Assembly: GCA_958430865.1 (NCBI GenBank)
Contig: CAUDNR010004300.1
Location: 87,872-151,871, forward strand
Reading direction: 5' to 3'
Origin: Entrophospora sp. SA101
Lineage: Eukaryota > Glomeromycota > Glomeromycetes > Entrophosporales > Entrophosporaceae
Length of the DNA stretch: 64,000 nucleotides
A program made the translations under genes and the position numbers. The notes below the pieces were generated by a model. The model saw only the letters and a program-made list of their open reading frames with translations. It made no database searches and was not told where the DNA came from. Below are positions 47,276 to 59,992 of this stretch, piece after piece; position 1 is the stretch's first letter; the number at the start of each line of letters is the position of its first letter.

Positions 47276-50150
47276 AATTATTTATTATTGGCACTTAGTG
47301 TTGCACAGGTTTTTTTCTTGACACGAATGATTTTATTTTTTCTTGGAAAATAATTTATTTTTTGACAAAGCCCAAGATGACAAAACGAGAGATTTCTAAA
47401 GAAGAAATGTTAATAACTAACCAGAGGCACTATTTTTTATTTGTATTGATATAATGTGGTGTCTTTTGTATTATATAAATATTTTAAATGGAATCAAAAT
47501 GTGGAGCAGATCTTTCTGGGTAATTATAAGATCCTTATCAACAACAAACGATTGGTATTTTGCTTTTTGTAATCATTTTTAATATATAATTATAATTACA
47601 AGATGTTAAGGCAACATACCATTGAAAAAGAAACATTTTGAATATGTGACATTTGATTATTGGAAATTGGCAGGTGTTGAAGCACAGACACCGCCTTGAA
47701 CTCTTTACAGCCATTCTCACATGTTCCTCGTGTACATAAGGCTAAACCAACCTGCGATCCCCAAGGATACAATGATGCAATTAAATTCCAGGGGGGCAGT
47801 ATGGCCCTGGAGCTGCATCAAGACCGCATCAATCATCAATGACACTTTCACTAATCTTCCCTCACAGTTAGTACCCAGACCAGAGAAGGCTGCTGGCATG
47901 CTGGCTGAAAAGTCGCCTGCAATGACCATACTCTAGGGTAAGGATGGCTCTGTGACCAAGATGTTGTAATTCTGGAGGAATATTATGAGAATCTGCAACT
48001 CATTTCAAGTGTAGGAAGTTACAATTCAGAGTGAGATTGGTGATCCTGAAATTGCATTTGGCTCTGATATTAAGAGGAAAGTTGTAAAATAGTGTTTGTT
48101 TTGTACTAAATTCTCTGTTTTTTTGATGCTAACCAATTTAATAATTTTGGATAGGGTACTGGATGGGTTTTTGCCCAATCAGTCCTCTGTCCTATAGATT
48201 AAAATTATTGCATGATTATATGTATCTTTGTCAGCAATATGGCCAACAAGAAAAAAGTTATAAAATGGTTCAGATTTTGTTTGGTATGTCATAAATTAAT
48301 CGTTTTCATAAATTTTCTGTTTCTCTTTAATTTTTGTTTGATCAACTGAATTTGTTGTTTTTTAAATGGGGGAGGGTTGTTGGCAAGTAGGCATGACACC
48401 AGCAAGACAGAACTCAGGACTCAAAACTCCGAATACAGGAAAAATCCAAAACAGCAACCCAGGTTGTAACCTCCAGAGTTAGAGAGTTGCAGACACCAAC
48501 TTTATTTTAGAGAGAGGTGATAACACAAAGTAAGCATCATAAATGCCAACTCTCATCAGCAATCAATACCCATATGGTAGCATCCAGCCTGGTCTGAGGG
48601 GAGGATAAGAAAAGTTTTGTCCAAAGCCTTCTAACATGTTTTCACCTTGCCTGTGGAAAAAAAATTCATGGTTATGAGGAGGTGTGAAGGCACCTGTTGA
48701 CTTGTTTGTGACAGGAAATTTTTATTAAATCTAACACCTGTAATCAACATCAGATTTATTATTCATAAGGAACCATAATTTATTTTGTGAACCCCAGAGA
48801 TCTGGCTAGACAGGCATTATTGAAAGCTTTGTTTATGCATGGCCTTGGTATCATTACTACTTGGGTGGTGTAATTATTTGTTATGTCAATGATGATATCA
48901 AATGTATTAAATAATGATCATGACCATCATGAATATTTGATGGATGGAGGCATTCATATACAAGGAAATGATTAAATAGGTAAGTCATGTTTGCTTTATT
49001 AAAGATAGATAATTAATTATACAATATATATAATCTATTGGTTCTCTTTTACTGGTTGAATGATGCCAAATTGGGTATTGGCATACTGATAAGTTGATAA
49101 TATTTTTAGTATTTTTATCATATGGTCCAAAAGCCTATTAGTAAATATTGAAAGCACCAATATTTATCTAAAATTAATAATATTTTTAGTTAATTATTCA
49201 CTTAATTTAATAAACCAATGGCTCTTTTATTGGTTAAATATTTCTAAAGCTCTTTGTACTAAAATAATATCATAATCTTGAGTAGTAGTTAGTTGAAAAA
49301 TAATTCGAGTAAAACGAATAAAATAAATAATGAGTAAAAAATAATTCAAATAAAGCGAATAAAATGAAATTTGTATTACGAATAGAAACCATTCATTAAT
49401 ATTAAAAATCAAAAAACAACAATAAATAAACAAACAAATAGATTTTATTGCGAAATAATTAATTTTGTTCTTTTGGGTGTTAATAATGATTGAGTCGACC
49501 ACACAAGTAGTAGTCAATTTAAACAGCATTGTTTTAAAAAATTTATTCAAAATAATATTATTAAATGATTTTTAATGTTGCAAATTTTTTTCTTGATACA
49601 TCAATCTCAGTCCAAAATCAACCACATTTATATACTTTAAAAGTTTTTTTATTTCTTTTTTTGATAAATAATAAATTTACCCCTTATTTATTTGTTTTAA
49701 TAGATTCAAATTTATTGGATCAAAAATGGTATATACACTTTCGGAGAATCAATTACGCGGTAACACACATAATTAATTGAAATTCGATTCTATAGGAATC
49801 AAACTTTGCACGCATAATTTATAGTACTAGACCACAAACCACGTTATTACGTTTCTTTGGTTTAACAGGATTGACTATGTAGTTGTGTACTTTATTATGT
49901 TAACTCTAAAATAAAAAAATCGGTTTTACTGCTTTAAAAAATAAACAGTAATTCTATCTAAAGTAAATAAATTTATTTGTTTATGCGTTATAATAATTTT
50001 GGATTTCCAACAATTGTTTGATTTTTTTAAAAAAAAATATATATAAGAACGGTTGATGCGTTTTATGCAAGATACTTCCTTGTTTGCATTTTTTTGATCA
50101 AAATTGGCAAGGGTTTTTATAACAAACTGAACCAACTTAACATCCAGCTC
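47276..50150 (+). repeat. Large tandem repeat unit A (about 2.9 kb)
   Basis: Begins TTATTATTGGCACTTAGTGT and ends near 'TATAACAAACTGAACCAA'. It aligns in order with unit B: 'TTGACA.AG.CCAAG.TGAC', the GCAGATCTT..GGGTAATTATAAGAT region, the ACCCAGG block, 'CCAGAGATCTGG', 'CAATGGCTCTTT.ATTGG' and 'CACACAAGTAGTAGTCAA'. Unit A holds a GC-richer stretch (about 47750-48080) largely absent from B. Open frames there (47717-47936) are unrecognised. It may be a non-autonomous element or a segmental duplication. Confidence 0.75.
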
Positions 50151-52179
50151 ACTGTCATCTTCTTGATCTCTTTTTCTTAGACATTTTTGTTTTTTATTTT
50201 TTAAAAAAAAAAAAAAAAAACACGTAAAACAAAATGATTATTATTGGCGCTTGATGTTGTACAAAGATTTTTTACACGATTTTTTTGGAAAACAAATTTA
50301 TTTTTTGACAGAGTCCAAGGTGACAAAATGTGAGTGATGTGAGTGATATTGTTTGGTATGATATGGTTTGGTTCTGAAGATGTGTTAATAAGTAACCAGA
50401 GACACTTTTTTTAAGTTACATTGATGTTTTTTAGTTATTATAAATATATATTATTGAAATCAAAACGCGGGCAGATCTTGCTGGGTAATTATAAGATTCT
50501 TTGTGACGATAAATAAATGATTGATATTTCGTATCGTTATTAATATTAATATTATTATAATTAATTACAAGATGTCAGGGCAGCACACCGTTGAAAAAGA
50601 AGCATTCTAATGTGATGTTTGATTATCGGAAAATTACAAGTGTTGAAGCACTCATGCTATCTTGAATACCATACAGTCATTCTCACACATTCCTCGTGTA
50701 TACAAGGCTAATTCGACCAGCCTCGACCACGGATAAAACTGAATTCCAGGGGGTCAGCGCAGAAGAAAGACTGTAAATAAAATGTTTCGGATTTTGATTG
50801 GTATGCTATATATTAATATAAATTAATCATTTTCTGTTTATTTAATTTTTATTTGACCAACCCAATTTGTTATTTTTTAAATGGGGCCTTTGCCCATATA
50901 GTCTCCTACAAGTGGTAGTTACCCCTATTGTGATAGTCACTGGAGTCAAGATGAAGGCGTAAAATAAAATAGTTCAGATTTTGATTGGTATGTTATAGAT
51001 AAATTAATCATTTTCCCAGATTTTCTGTTTCTTTAAGTCTTATTTGACCAACTGAATTTGTTTTTTAAATGGGGTAGGGTTGTTGGTGAGACCAACAAGA
51101 TAGCAACCCAGGACTCAAAACTCTGAATCCAGGGAAAATCTAAAACAGCAACCCAGGTTTCAACCTCTCAATTGCAGACACTGATTTTATTCTAGAGGGG
51201 TATAATACAAAGCAATCATCACACAAACACTGATTCTCATCAACGATCAATGCCCATATGTAACAGCGTGAGAGAAAGATAAGGGAAAGTTTTGTCCAAA
51301 GCCTTTCAACGTGTGGGGTACTTCAATTGTGGAAATAATTCCATGGTCAAGTTGTGTGTGAAAGCACGACCACATGTTTATAACAGGAAAATTTTAATTA
51401 AATCTGACACTTGTAATCAACATCAGATTTATTATTCATTCTAAGAACCATAATTGATAATTAGAAAAAATAATTTATTTTGTGAGCCCCAGAGATCTGG
51501 GTAGACATGTATTATTAAAAATTTCATTCATGCATGGCCTTTGTATTATCATTACTTGGGTGATGCAATTGTTTGTTATGCCAATGATAACATTAAATGT
51601 ATTGAATAATCATCGTGAATATTTAATGGATGGAGGCGTTCATGATTAAATAGCTAAGTCATGTTTATTTGTTTTGTTTTGTTTATGTATATATGATTAA
51701 TTATATTTAAAATATATAATAAAAAAATAGCATGGAATCCAAGACTGCACTACTGTGTCAATCAAGTCATCAAGCTGTTATGTTTGTGCATAATTTAAAA
51801 TTCTTTAGTGCTCCCATCTTTCTTTGCTTATTATTATATATAATGAATGATGCCAAATTGGGTAATGGGAGTGTCAGCAAATATCAGAATCTGATATCTG
51901 ACTGATATTCTTTAAAAAAATAATCAAGGTATTGGCATACTGATAAGTTAATAATATTCTTAGTGTTTTTTATCATATAGTTTAAAAGCCTATTAGTAAA
52001 TATTGAAAGCAACAATATTTATCAGGTATTCTTTTAAAATTAATTCTATTTTTTAGTTAATTATTGAATTTAATAAATCAATGGCTCTTTATTGGTTAAA
52101 TATTTCTAAAGCTCTTTGTGAGGAGCTTTCTTAATTGCAATACTAAAATAATATCATAATCTTGAGTAGTATATATATT

Positions 52180-52440
52180 TGAATAATTCGAGTAAAAAAA
52201 AAAATAATTCGAATAAAATGAATAATACAAATAATTCAAATAAAATGAATAATTCGAATAAAACGAATAAAACGATTAAATGAATAAAACGATTAAACCG
52301 AATAATGCGAATGAAACAAATAATGCGAAGAACCATAGAAGCGAACAAAATGAATAAAGCAAATAGTAGTAATTTGAATAAAAGCGAACAAAGCGAATAA
52401 TTCGAATAAAAGAGAATAAAAACGAATAATTCGAATTTGC
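52180..52440 (+). repeat. Degenerate AATAATTCGAATAAAACG-type array
   Basis: Repeats of GAATAA with interspersed TCG, ACG and GCG words. The equivalent site in unit A (about 49290-49390) is shorter, so the array length changed after duplication. The minus frames across it (52154-52492) are products of the repeat. Confidence 0.75.
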
Positions 52441-52544
52441 ATGCACTAATATTAATATTAAAATTAAAAAACAACAATAAATAAACAAACAAATACCTTT
52501 TATTGCGAAATAATTAATTTTGTTCTTTTGGCGTTAATGATTGA

Positions 52545-53524
52545 TCTAAGAATGGTTGACGAAATACTTTGCATGGGGAATTATTTCGTCAAACCGTTGT
52601 TAATTTCGTTGCATCTGACGAAATGTGACGAAATTGACGAAATTGAAGTTGGCCAATTCAACTGACCAAATTTTCATAACCAATGATCAAAATATGGTTA
52701 AATATTGAGTTTATATATATCAGTATAGTGATGTCACCAAAAAAATGATTTAGATTCGGAACCCTTTGTATTATCATTATGATAAGAAAGAATTGAGAAT
52801 AATCATCATGGTAAATACACAACGTTACTCTACATATTAAATTGCTATATAAAATGCCATGTACTGTATAACACAATTAATAAAATTATTAAAACCCTAG
52901 ATTCTCAAAAAATGTACTTTGAGCATATGCTTCGATTTTGTTTGAACCTCAAAATTCAGTATGGTATGAACATAGCGTTATGAATACCTTATACTAGCAA
53001 TAATCCATTGGTTTTAAGGTAGTGCCGTTGGTTTGACGGGCTATTGAAATAGTTTTTTTTTGGCGGAGCAAATAAATTTTTTAGGGTTAATTATCACTCT
53101 AGTGATCAATTACACACACACAATAAGATATACATGTAAGCTCATTATGTCGGATGCAACAATCAATTTTTTAAAATAAATAAATGACCGACCTATCGAA
53201 GAGTTTGCATGTGTGTGTAGGGTTTAAAGAAGGGCCCAAAAAACAAATCGGTTGATATGGTAATTACATATTACCAGCAATTTTCCCATCACTATCCTTG
53301 TCCAAAGTTGATGCATGATGTTAATATATTGGCTGAAATGTTTGCACTATATAAAAACAATCAATATATGTATCTGATTTGATTGGCTAAATCAATTTTC
53401 GTCAATTTCGTCAAATTTTGTCATGTCAATATCTCGTCAAAAGATCCTTGGCAATAAATATGAATTTCGTCATGTACAATTCGTCAATTAACTAAATTCA
53501 GTAATTTAGTCAACCATTCTTAGA
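52545..53524. mobile_element. 980 bp non-autonomous inverted-repeat element
   Basis: Left end TCTAAGAATGGTTGAC and right end GTCAACCATTCTTAGA are perfect 16 bp inverted copies. Unit A has the uninterrupted site (AATGATTGA|GTCGACCAC), so the borders are exact and no target duplication is seen. Sub-terminal regions are full of TGACGAAATT-type words on the left and AATTTCGTCA on the right, in mirror orientation. No transposase ORF is present. The family is unrecognised. Confidence 0.85.
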
Positions 53525-54160
53525 GTCAACCACACAAGTAGTAGTCAATTTAAACGGCATTGCTTTTAGAATTTATTCAAAATAACATTATTAAATGTAT
53601 AAATTTAATAATTTTAATGTTGCAATTTTTTTTGATAAATCAATTTCAGTCCAAAATCAATCATATTTATGTACTTTAAAGTTTATTTCTTTCTTTTTTG
53701 ATAAATAATAAATTTTTCCTTTGTTTGTTCTAGTTAATTTATATGGTCTAATATCAGGCCACAAACCACATGGTTAACCCTGTTATTCCGTCAAAATTAT
53801 TTGGTAAATTTGGTTTAACAGGTGCACTTACTGTTTCTAGAATCAACTTTGGCTTAACAGGGTTGACTATGTAGTTGTTATGTTAATTCTAAAATAAAAG
53901 AAATCTGTTTACCTACTTCTATAGCATGATCAATAAATTTTGGATTTCCAATTTTTAAGATCGTCATAAACAATATTCTTATTTTTCCTCAATTAAATTT
54001 AATTAAAACTTTGAATATATTTGTAAAGCTAAAGCTAATATATACACACATATATATAAGAATGGTTGATGTTTTTTATGGAATATATTTCTTTGTTTGG
54101 TCAAGATTGACAAGGTTTTTTATAACAAACTGAACATAGACTTTCCATCCAAACTTAACT

Positions 54161-55812
54161 TAATAATTAATAATCATTTATTTGTTTGTTATTAAAACAA
54201 GCTTACAACTGAGAGCGTAATGCGAGCTTTTGCCTTTTTATGTATTACACAATCACTTTGCCGTGCTACGCGAGATCAAAAAATTCATTTATTTAAGATC
54301 ACGTTAACACCAAAGTTAAGTTGGTTTTGGATTGCATCTTCTCCTTAGCAAAAAGCAAAAAAATGACATCATTCAGGCCAAGACAATGGTCTATTTTATT
54401 AAAATCGAAACATATGAATAGGACAGCCGTCCCACATTTTTTTTGTAACACTAACATAGAGACATTCCTCTCAGGCCATTTCAGCACATGAAATTCAAGC
54501 TTCTACATTCAACCACGACGTTCCTGTCCATCTTTCAAGCAATCAAGATAAAATTCAAGTTTACGAATGTGTACGCTATGTGAGCACATTCAAACCATGA
54601 AATCATTTATTGTTATACAACGCTGCGCCAAGTTCTTCGTGTCCTGCAGACCGATGGGAGTTTTATTTCCTGGTAGCCATTGCCACACATGACTTCTTTA
54701 TCACGTGTATCTGCTTTAAGAAAAAATTTGAAGCAAGTTGTTAACAAACCGAAAATGATCTCAGCCTTAAATTCAAATTTGAATTTATATTCATATATGT
54801 GGAAATTTGTTTAACGTGTCCAAATTGCAGGCAAAAGTAAAAATAAATGTCCAAATAATTACATTACTATAAATATTCACACAGTTTTGTCCGCTTGGGT
54901 ATGTCTTACAGCTTGATGAAAGTGAACAAGGCAAAATTGGAAAGGACCGGTTAAGTTAAGATGATAAAACAAATATCTCTTATCATTCATTTTTACGTCT
55001 GGAATTTTAGTCCAGAGTTCAGTGGCATTGGAGTTGTTAGTCAAAAGGTATAGTTTTGACAAACATTCGACTGTCGAAATATATTTGACAAGGTCACTGG
55101 ATTTGCCGTAATAGTAATGTCTAAATATGTCGAAATGTTGAAAGTCTAAATATTGTCAAAAGCCTAAATTGATGCTGAAATTCTAAATTGATAAAGTCTA
55201 AATAATTAATATTAATATTAATAAAACTGACTATTTGCGCCCCAATAATAATATTAGTAAATTTGAGAATGGAGCCAATTTTTTAATAATAATAAATAGT
55301 GTATTAGCTGATTGATTTTATATTCACTAAAAATATAAATTGCATTCATTTTTTATCATTGACACAATGTAACTCCAAAATTCAATCTTTATTATAAGTT
55401 TGTGATTTTTTTTTGCAAATTATTCCTAAGATTGTTATAAGGGACTAGATTTTATTCAAGAAGTTGCTTTGGTAGCTGAAACTAATGATTTAGAAGAACT
55501 TATCAACAATTATCGTTAGACATTTTAACTAAGATAAATGATTTAGCATATAAAATTTATGTTTAATCTTTTTTAATTTTTTATACCAAAACCTTTTACA
55601 AGAAAGTTCAATGATTATAAAATTAATGGATTCACTATATCATTTTTTTTAGTAAAATAAATTTTTTTTTGCTGATAAAAACTTATTTTTCTTCGGAAAA
55701 TTTTTTATTTTTATTTCTGCTATATACTCTTTCCCAGGGTAAGTTTTATAATAATAAAAAGACCACCAATTCCTATAGAAATAGTCAAATAACTGATCTA
55801 TAAACGTAAATA
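54161..55812. other. Intergenic with possible coding relics
   Basis: Minus-strand pieces at about 54299-54700 (LAQRCITINDFMV, VLKWPERNVSMLVLQKKCG) and 54877-55062 (ATELWTKIPDVKMNDKRYLF) look like a decayed gene that I cannot name. The remainder is AT-rich. Confidence 0.35.
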
Positions 55813-56011
55813 TATATATAAATACATACATATTTATAAAAATGAACCAAATTCAAGTCTAAGTATTTTAAACATAGCTGGCAACTTCTAGCTTCTTAAT
55901 CTAATAGTTTTATTTTTTATTTTAAATTAGAATTAAATTATAAATGCAATCTGTGTCAACATTATGAAATTATATCTGGTTTTTGGAGTGTTACTATTAC
56001 AAAAAATAGAA
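55813..56011 (+). repeat. Left arm of a long inverted repeat, ending at the gap
   Basis: These 199 bases read as the exact reverse complement of 63802-64000. The match runs to the last base before the Ns and to the last base of the window, so the true repeat is probably longer. Confidence 0.92.
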
Positions 56012-56021
56012 NNNNNNNNNN
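56012..56021. other. Assembly gap (10 N)
   Basis: Ten consecutive Ns. A round number suggests a placeholder rather than a measured distance, so continuity between the two sides is not proven. Confidence 0.98.
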
Positions 56022-56187
56022 GTAGGTAAATGTTCAATACTAATTAATAATATCGAGATACTTGTACTAATTAAAAATGTCTCTAAATTTCGGGGACCTG
56101 TCATATTGAGAATGTTAATTATATTGGAAAAAATTAAAATTAAAAAACAATATTAAAAGTATTAATTAATTAATTAAATTAAAAACT

Positions 56188-57119
56188 CTATTCTAAATCA
56201 TTATCATAATCATCATCATACTCCAATTCAAGATCTTTTGACCCATTGATATAAGTATCTTTTTCAACTCCACGAACTTTATCATATTGATTTAATACAC
56301 TCTCTTGAGCAAATTGGAATTGAGATTTTACACTATCAGTTAAAGCGTAAGCCATGGATAAAGCTCTAGATTGACCTTGTGATACGGTAGTATTTCTGAA
56401 TTCACTTGCTCTAATGGTTAATCGAGAAGTGGCAGAATTTGCAGCGGATATGAGTCCACCAGTACATGCAATCAATCCACCAATAACAACACGAACCACT
56501 TTCTCATACCACCAATTAATAATCGGGACACTTTGAATAAGACCTTCAAGCGTCCAATCATCCTCTTGTCTATAAATATATAATAATCCAGTTTTTACAT
56601 CTTCACGAAGTCTAAGTATGGTCACTGAAGGAACCTCGAAATGAATAAATGGAAGGATTCTTGGACGTAAATGTTGAACTAAATGAATTATGGCGGTATC
56701 GCCACTAAATATTTATGAAATAAAAAGGATGTATATATGTGTAGATGTAAGGAACAATTCGTTGTTTGTTCGTTTTTATATGAGTATTAGAAAAAATAAG
56801 AGACTTACTTGAAGATTGGATATTCTTTAATTTCAGGTTCTTGAGCATTTAAAGAGGTCCATACTCTATATACTTTACGAATATTATGTGTACCCTCAAC
56901 ATTTAAAAGTGGATGTGTCAATTTTGCATCTTCAGTGAAATACAATTCAAGTACACGTTTATATCTTGACTCAGTATATGATAGAAGGTCACCAAGAATT
57001 TCTATTATTATTGGTGTTTTTTAATTATTAGACAAAAGACATTTAGGAAAGATAATTTTTTGAGAAATTAAAAATATTCTTTTACCAGGAAAAATTTCTG
57101 CAGCTTTATTGGGATTCAT
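56188..57119 (-). CDS. NTF2-like (SigF-like) protein with membrane segment, three exons
   Basis: Exons 57119-57086, 57001-56809 and 56704-56188 join in phase to 247 residues. The N-terminal half has an NTF2-like pattern: ILGDLLSYTESRYKRVLELY, FTEDAKLTHPLLNVEGTHNI, VYRVWTSLNAQEPEI, IIHLVQHLRPRILPFIHFEV and TGLLYIYRQEDDWTLEGLIQ. A hydrophobic stretch follows (WWYEKVVRVVIGGLIACTGG), then an amphipathic part and an acidic end (ELEYDDDYDNDLE). This layout matches the fungal 'SigF-like NTF2-like' family, whose function is little known; the hydrophobic part suggests membrane association. The start is the first ATG, and intron phases support it. Confidence 0.82.
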
Positions 57120-58670
57120 TATTTATTTATTATATTATATATATACACAAATTTAAAGAATTCTTTTGTTAAGTTTTTGAATTTGAGAGAGCTAAGGGAA
57201 AGATTTTTTTTTTAATTTTAAAAAAATTTAACCGATTTTTTCACATGGTTCGCCGATCAATGTTCTATTAAAAAAATAAAAAGTCATGTGAAAAATATCT
57301 GTCAATCGACATGTTACTTTCATTACCCCTTCCACCTTTAATGAATTAAAAAAACGTCAATAATAATAAGAATGTAATAGTAATAGTAATAGTAAATTTG
57401 TTATTATTATATTATTATGCACATGCGCCAATTGTTGTCGTAGTACAAATTTATTGTTTCAAAGTAATATATTTAAAATTTTAACAGCATCTTTTAAAAC
57501 TCTAAACTTAGTTTTTTTCTTCGAAGAAGATTTGCAATAACCATTTTTTATTAAAACAAAACGTTATTTTCAAATACTGAAAAAAAAAAACCATTAACGT
57601 GTATTACATAACAAAAATTGGCCCATATGGCCAATTCATTTGTTTGTAGAGGGATACGCAGCCTTGAGATGTTTTTTGGGATTCAACTTTTAAATACTTT
57701 GTAAGGCATGGTGTGAAATATCGTGTAACATAATAATTTATATTGTTTTAAAATAGAATAATTAAATGCTGGGGCAAAGAGTGTGTATTCGTGTATTCTA
57801 AGAAAAGATCATAAGTAAACTATCTGGTGTGAATATGGGAACACTACCTTCCAGAAGTTATGAATGGAGATTCTTACAAAAAATTTGTCTAGCAAAGAAC
57901 AAAGAGAATTTACATGTTTTAGAATAGGATCACAATTATGTCATAAATGTTAGTGATCTTGTAGTATATGATAGGAATGAATGATAAGTGAAGAAAATTT
58001 AGTTTAAAATTACCATTATATGAAAAAAAAAATTTTTATTTTACATTGAACCTGAATATAATGAATTGATGGAAAATAAGAAAATACTCAACTTAGGTAA
58101 ATATCGAGCTTATACAAAGTGAGTTTAGACCAAATTTTTTTGAATTATTATTTTTAACACCAATAGAAATAGAAATTTTAATACATAATATGACGCACAA
58201 CATAATAAATCCCAATCTATAATTTTCTAACAAAATGAATAAAATAGAGAAAGATCATATTTTGAGTGTACTAGAATATTATTTATATTTTTATATATAT
58301 TACTTTTAAGAATGCCAAATACTATTTCAACATATTAATTAATATTAATATTAACACTCTAAATAATACTCCAAATCGAATAGTTTTAATCTGAACAAGT
58401 TTAGTAATAGTAATAATAATAGTATATAACTAGTGTATGTTACTAAATTATGTTATCTAATTTTTAATTAAATCAAAACAATGATTGATCTTTATGTTAG
58501 AAATATTATTTTTCTCTTATTGTACTTAATATGGCTAAAGCAATAAATATTATTTCATTAATTAGTATACTGATGATTTATATAATAATTTGTTGCATAT
58601 AGTTCGTGTTGATCTTTTGGATGGTGATGCTTCGTTTTTCGTGACATTTCAAGTAATAATCCATGACCCT
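57120..58670. other. Intergenic, AT-rich
   Basis: No gene recognised. Near 58605-58670 a short + frame VRVDLLDGDASFFVTFQVII could be an exon remnant of unknown origin, cut off by the following MITE. Confidence 0.3.
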
Positions 58671-58800
58671 GTTGTACGTGAAAATGAAATTATGTGAATT
58701 CGCAATTCACATATGTGAAGTTCAAATTTACATACGTGAAATTCAAATTAGCCATTCAGAATTTCACCCCACTCTATAATATTTCAATTTCACATACAAC
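58671..58800. mobile_element. 130 bp MITE-like inverted repeat
   Basis: Begins GTTGTACGTGAAAATGAA and ends TTTCAATTTCACATACAAC; the ends are inverted copies with a few mismatches. Inner words such as 'ACGTGAAATTC' and 'GAATTTCAC' repeat the motif. No target duplication clearly seen. Confidence 0.6.
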
Positions 58801-59393
58801 AACCCTACTCTATAATGTCAAATATAAAATTAGATCAACAATCACGTTATAAAAAGGAATCATCAAAACTTGTGCTTGAAAAAATACACTTTTTTTATGA
58901 TTTCATCTATCACATACACTTGGTCCTTGTTATCTGGAATTGTAAAATATCTACTATATGCAAGCCACCTTTAGCATGGTGCATTGTATATATTGTTGTC
59001 TCATGCTCTAAAATATAAAACAAAATATGATAAACAACTGAATCAATAACAAATAAAACACAAATGCTATGTATGGTACACAAGCACACCAAAGCTTCGA
59101 ACACATAGGAGTTGTTCTTCTGTTGCATTATGTTTTAAGTGATACCGATATCGGTAAAACATTAATATATACATTGCTACAAAGATAAACAGATTCTGTG
59201 AGCTTTACTGTGTAAAATCTTCGAAACACATGAATACAAGCCTTTGAATAATTTTTCCATATCTTCATAAGATCTACATCTATTGCATTTCCTAACATTT
59301 CTAAAAATGCAATTTCCATTTCAGTTGTGTTCATATAAATCTTTAGGATACTGTCATATTTTGATCCAAGACTAACTTGAGGCTTTTGGCCTC
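58801..59393. other. Unidentified reading frames
   Basis: The minus frame 59128-59418 (QKPQVSLGSKYDSILKIYMN, MLGNAIDVDLMKIWKNY, KACIHVFRRFYTVKLTES) looks coding-like. It would be interrupted upstream by the hAT MITE at 59394. I cannot identify it. Confidence 0.3.
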
Positions 59394-59527
59394 TAGGGTT
59401 TGTATTCACATATACCATGAATACTGTTAAGGTGGTTACACACTATTAAAACAGCATAAAAACACTTGATTTTAATGATGTGTGACCATGTGTGACCTTC
59501 TTACAGTATTCGTGAATACAAACCCTA
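59394..59527. mobile_element. hAT-type MITE, 134 bp, with 8 bp target duplication
   Basis: Starts TAGGGTTTGTATTCA and ends TGAATACAAACCCTA; the inverted similarity continues for about 40 bp (GAATACTGT, GGT.ACACA). It is flanked on both sides by TTGGCCTC (59386-59393 and 59528-59535), a perfect 8 bp duplication typical of hAT elements. Confidence 0.88.
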
Positions 59528-59824
59528 TTGGCCTCTTGTTTGGTTTTGGTGCTGCTTGCAGAAGGTACTTTCTATCTCCACACTGAATAAACATTGTATT
59601 TGGTAAATCAAAAATTCATTATATCAGACATAAATGAAATTATACATGGCATCATAATAACTACATTTGGAACCTAATCTTATCATTCAGATCATCAAAT
59701 GCTTTTGGGATTAAAGGATTGACAAATGATTCAATTGAATATGTTTGAGTAATACTAAATAATAACATGTAAAATATACATACAATCTATGACAAACATC
59801 CTGTACCCATAACATATCATAATC

Positions 59825-59992
59825 AGGGCTGGCAGCATAAAGGGGTTAAAACTTAATTTAGTAATAATCATCTTGACTAAACTCGACTTAAAATATGACT
59901 AAATAGTTTAGTCAGTTTAGCCAAGTGCTCATTTGAGTTATATCTTTTTTTATTTAAAAAAATATAAAAAGTACAATAATAAAAATTTTAAA
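59825..59992. mobile_element. Probable left end of the hAT element
   Basis: CAGGGCTGGCAGCATAAAGG near 59825 resembles a hAT terminal repeat (CAGGG..). It lies 170 bp beyond the 3' end of the transposase gene. A matching right end was not found, possibly because of the tandem duplication. Confidence 0.4.

Larger units (their letters stand above)
50235..54160 (+). repeat. Large tandem repeat unit B with insertion
   Basis: Second, diverged copy of the unit at 47276-50150, in the same orientation. It carries an internal duplication of about 200 bp (copies near 50790-50890 and 50970-51080, both with 'CAGATTTTGATTGGTATG'), an expanded AATAATTCGAATAAA-type array and a 980 bp inserted element. Without the insertion it is about 2.9 kb, matching unit A. 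Confidence 0.75.

Noticed and set aside
47717..47936. Overlapping 70-codon ORFs on both strands in the GC-richer part of unit A
   Set aside because: No recognisable motif, and unit B lacks most of the region, so coding constraint is not supported.
52154..52492. Phe/Leu/Ile-rich ORFs resembling membrane proteins
   Set aside because: They are antisense translations of the GAATAA-type array.
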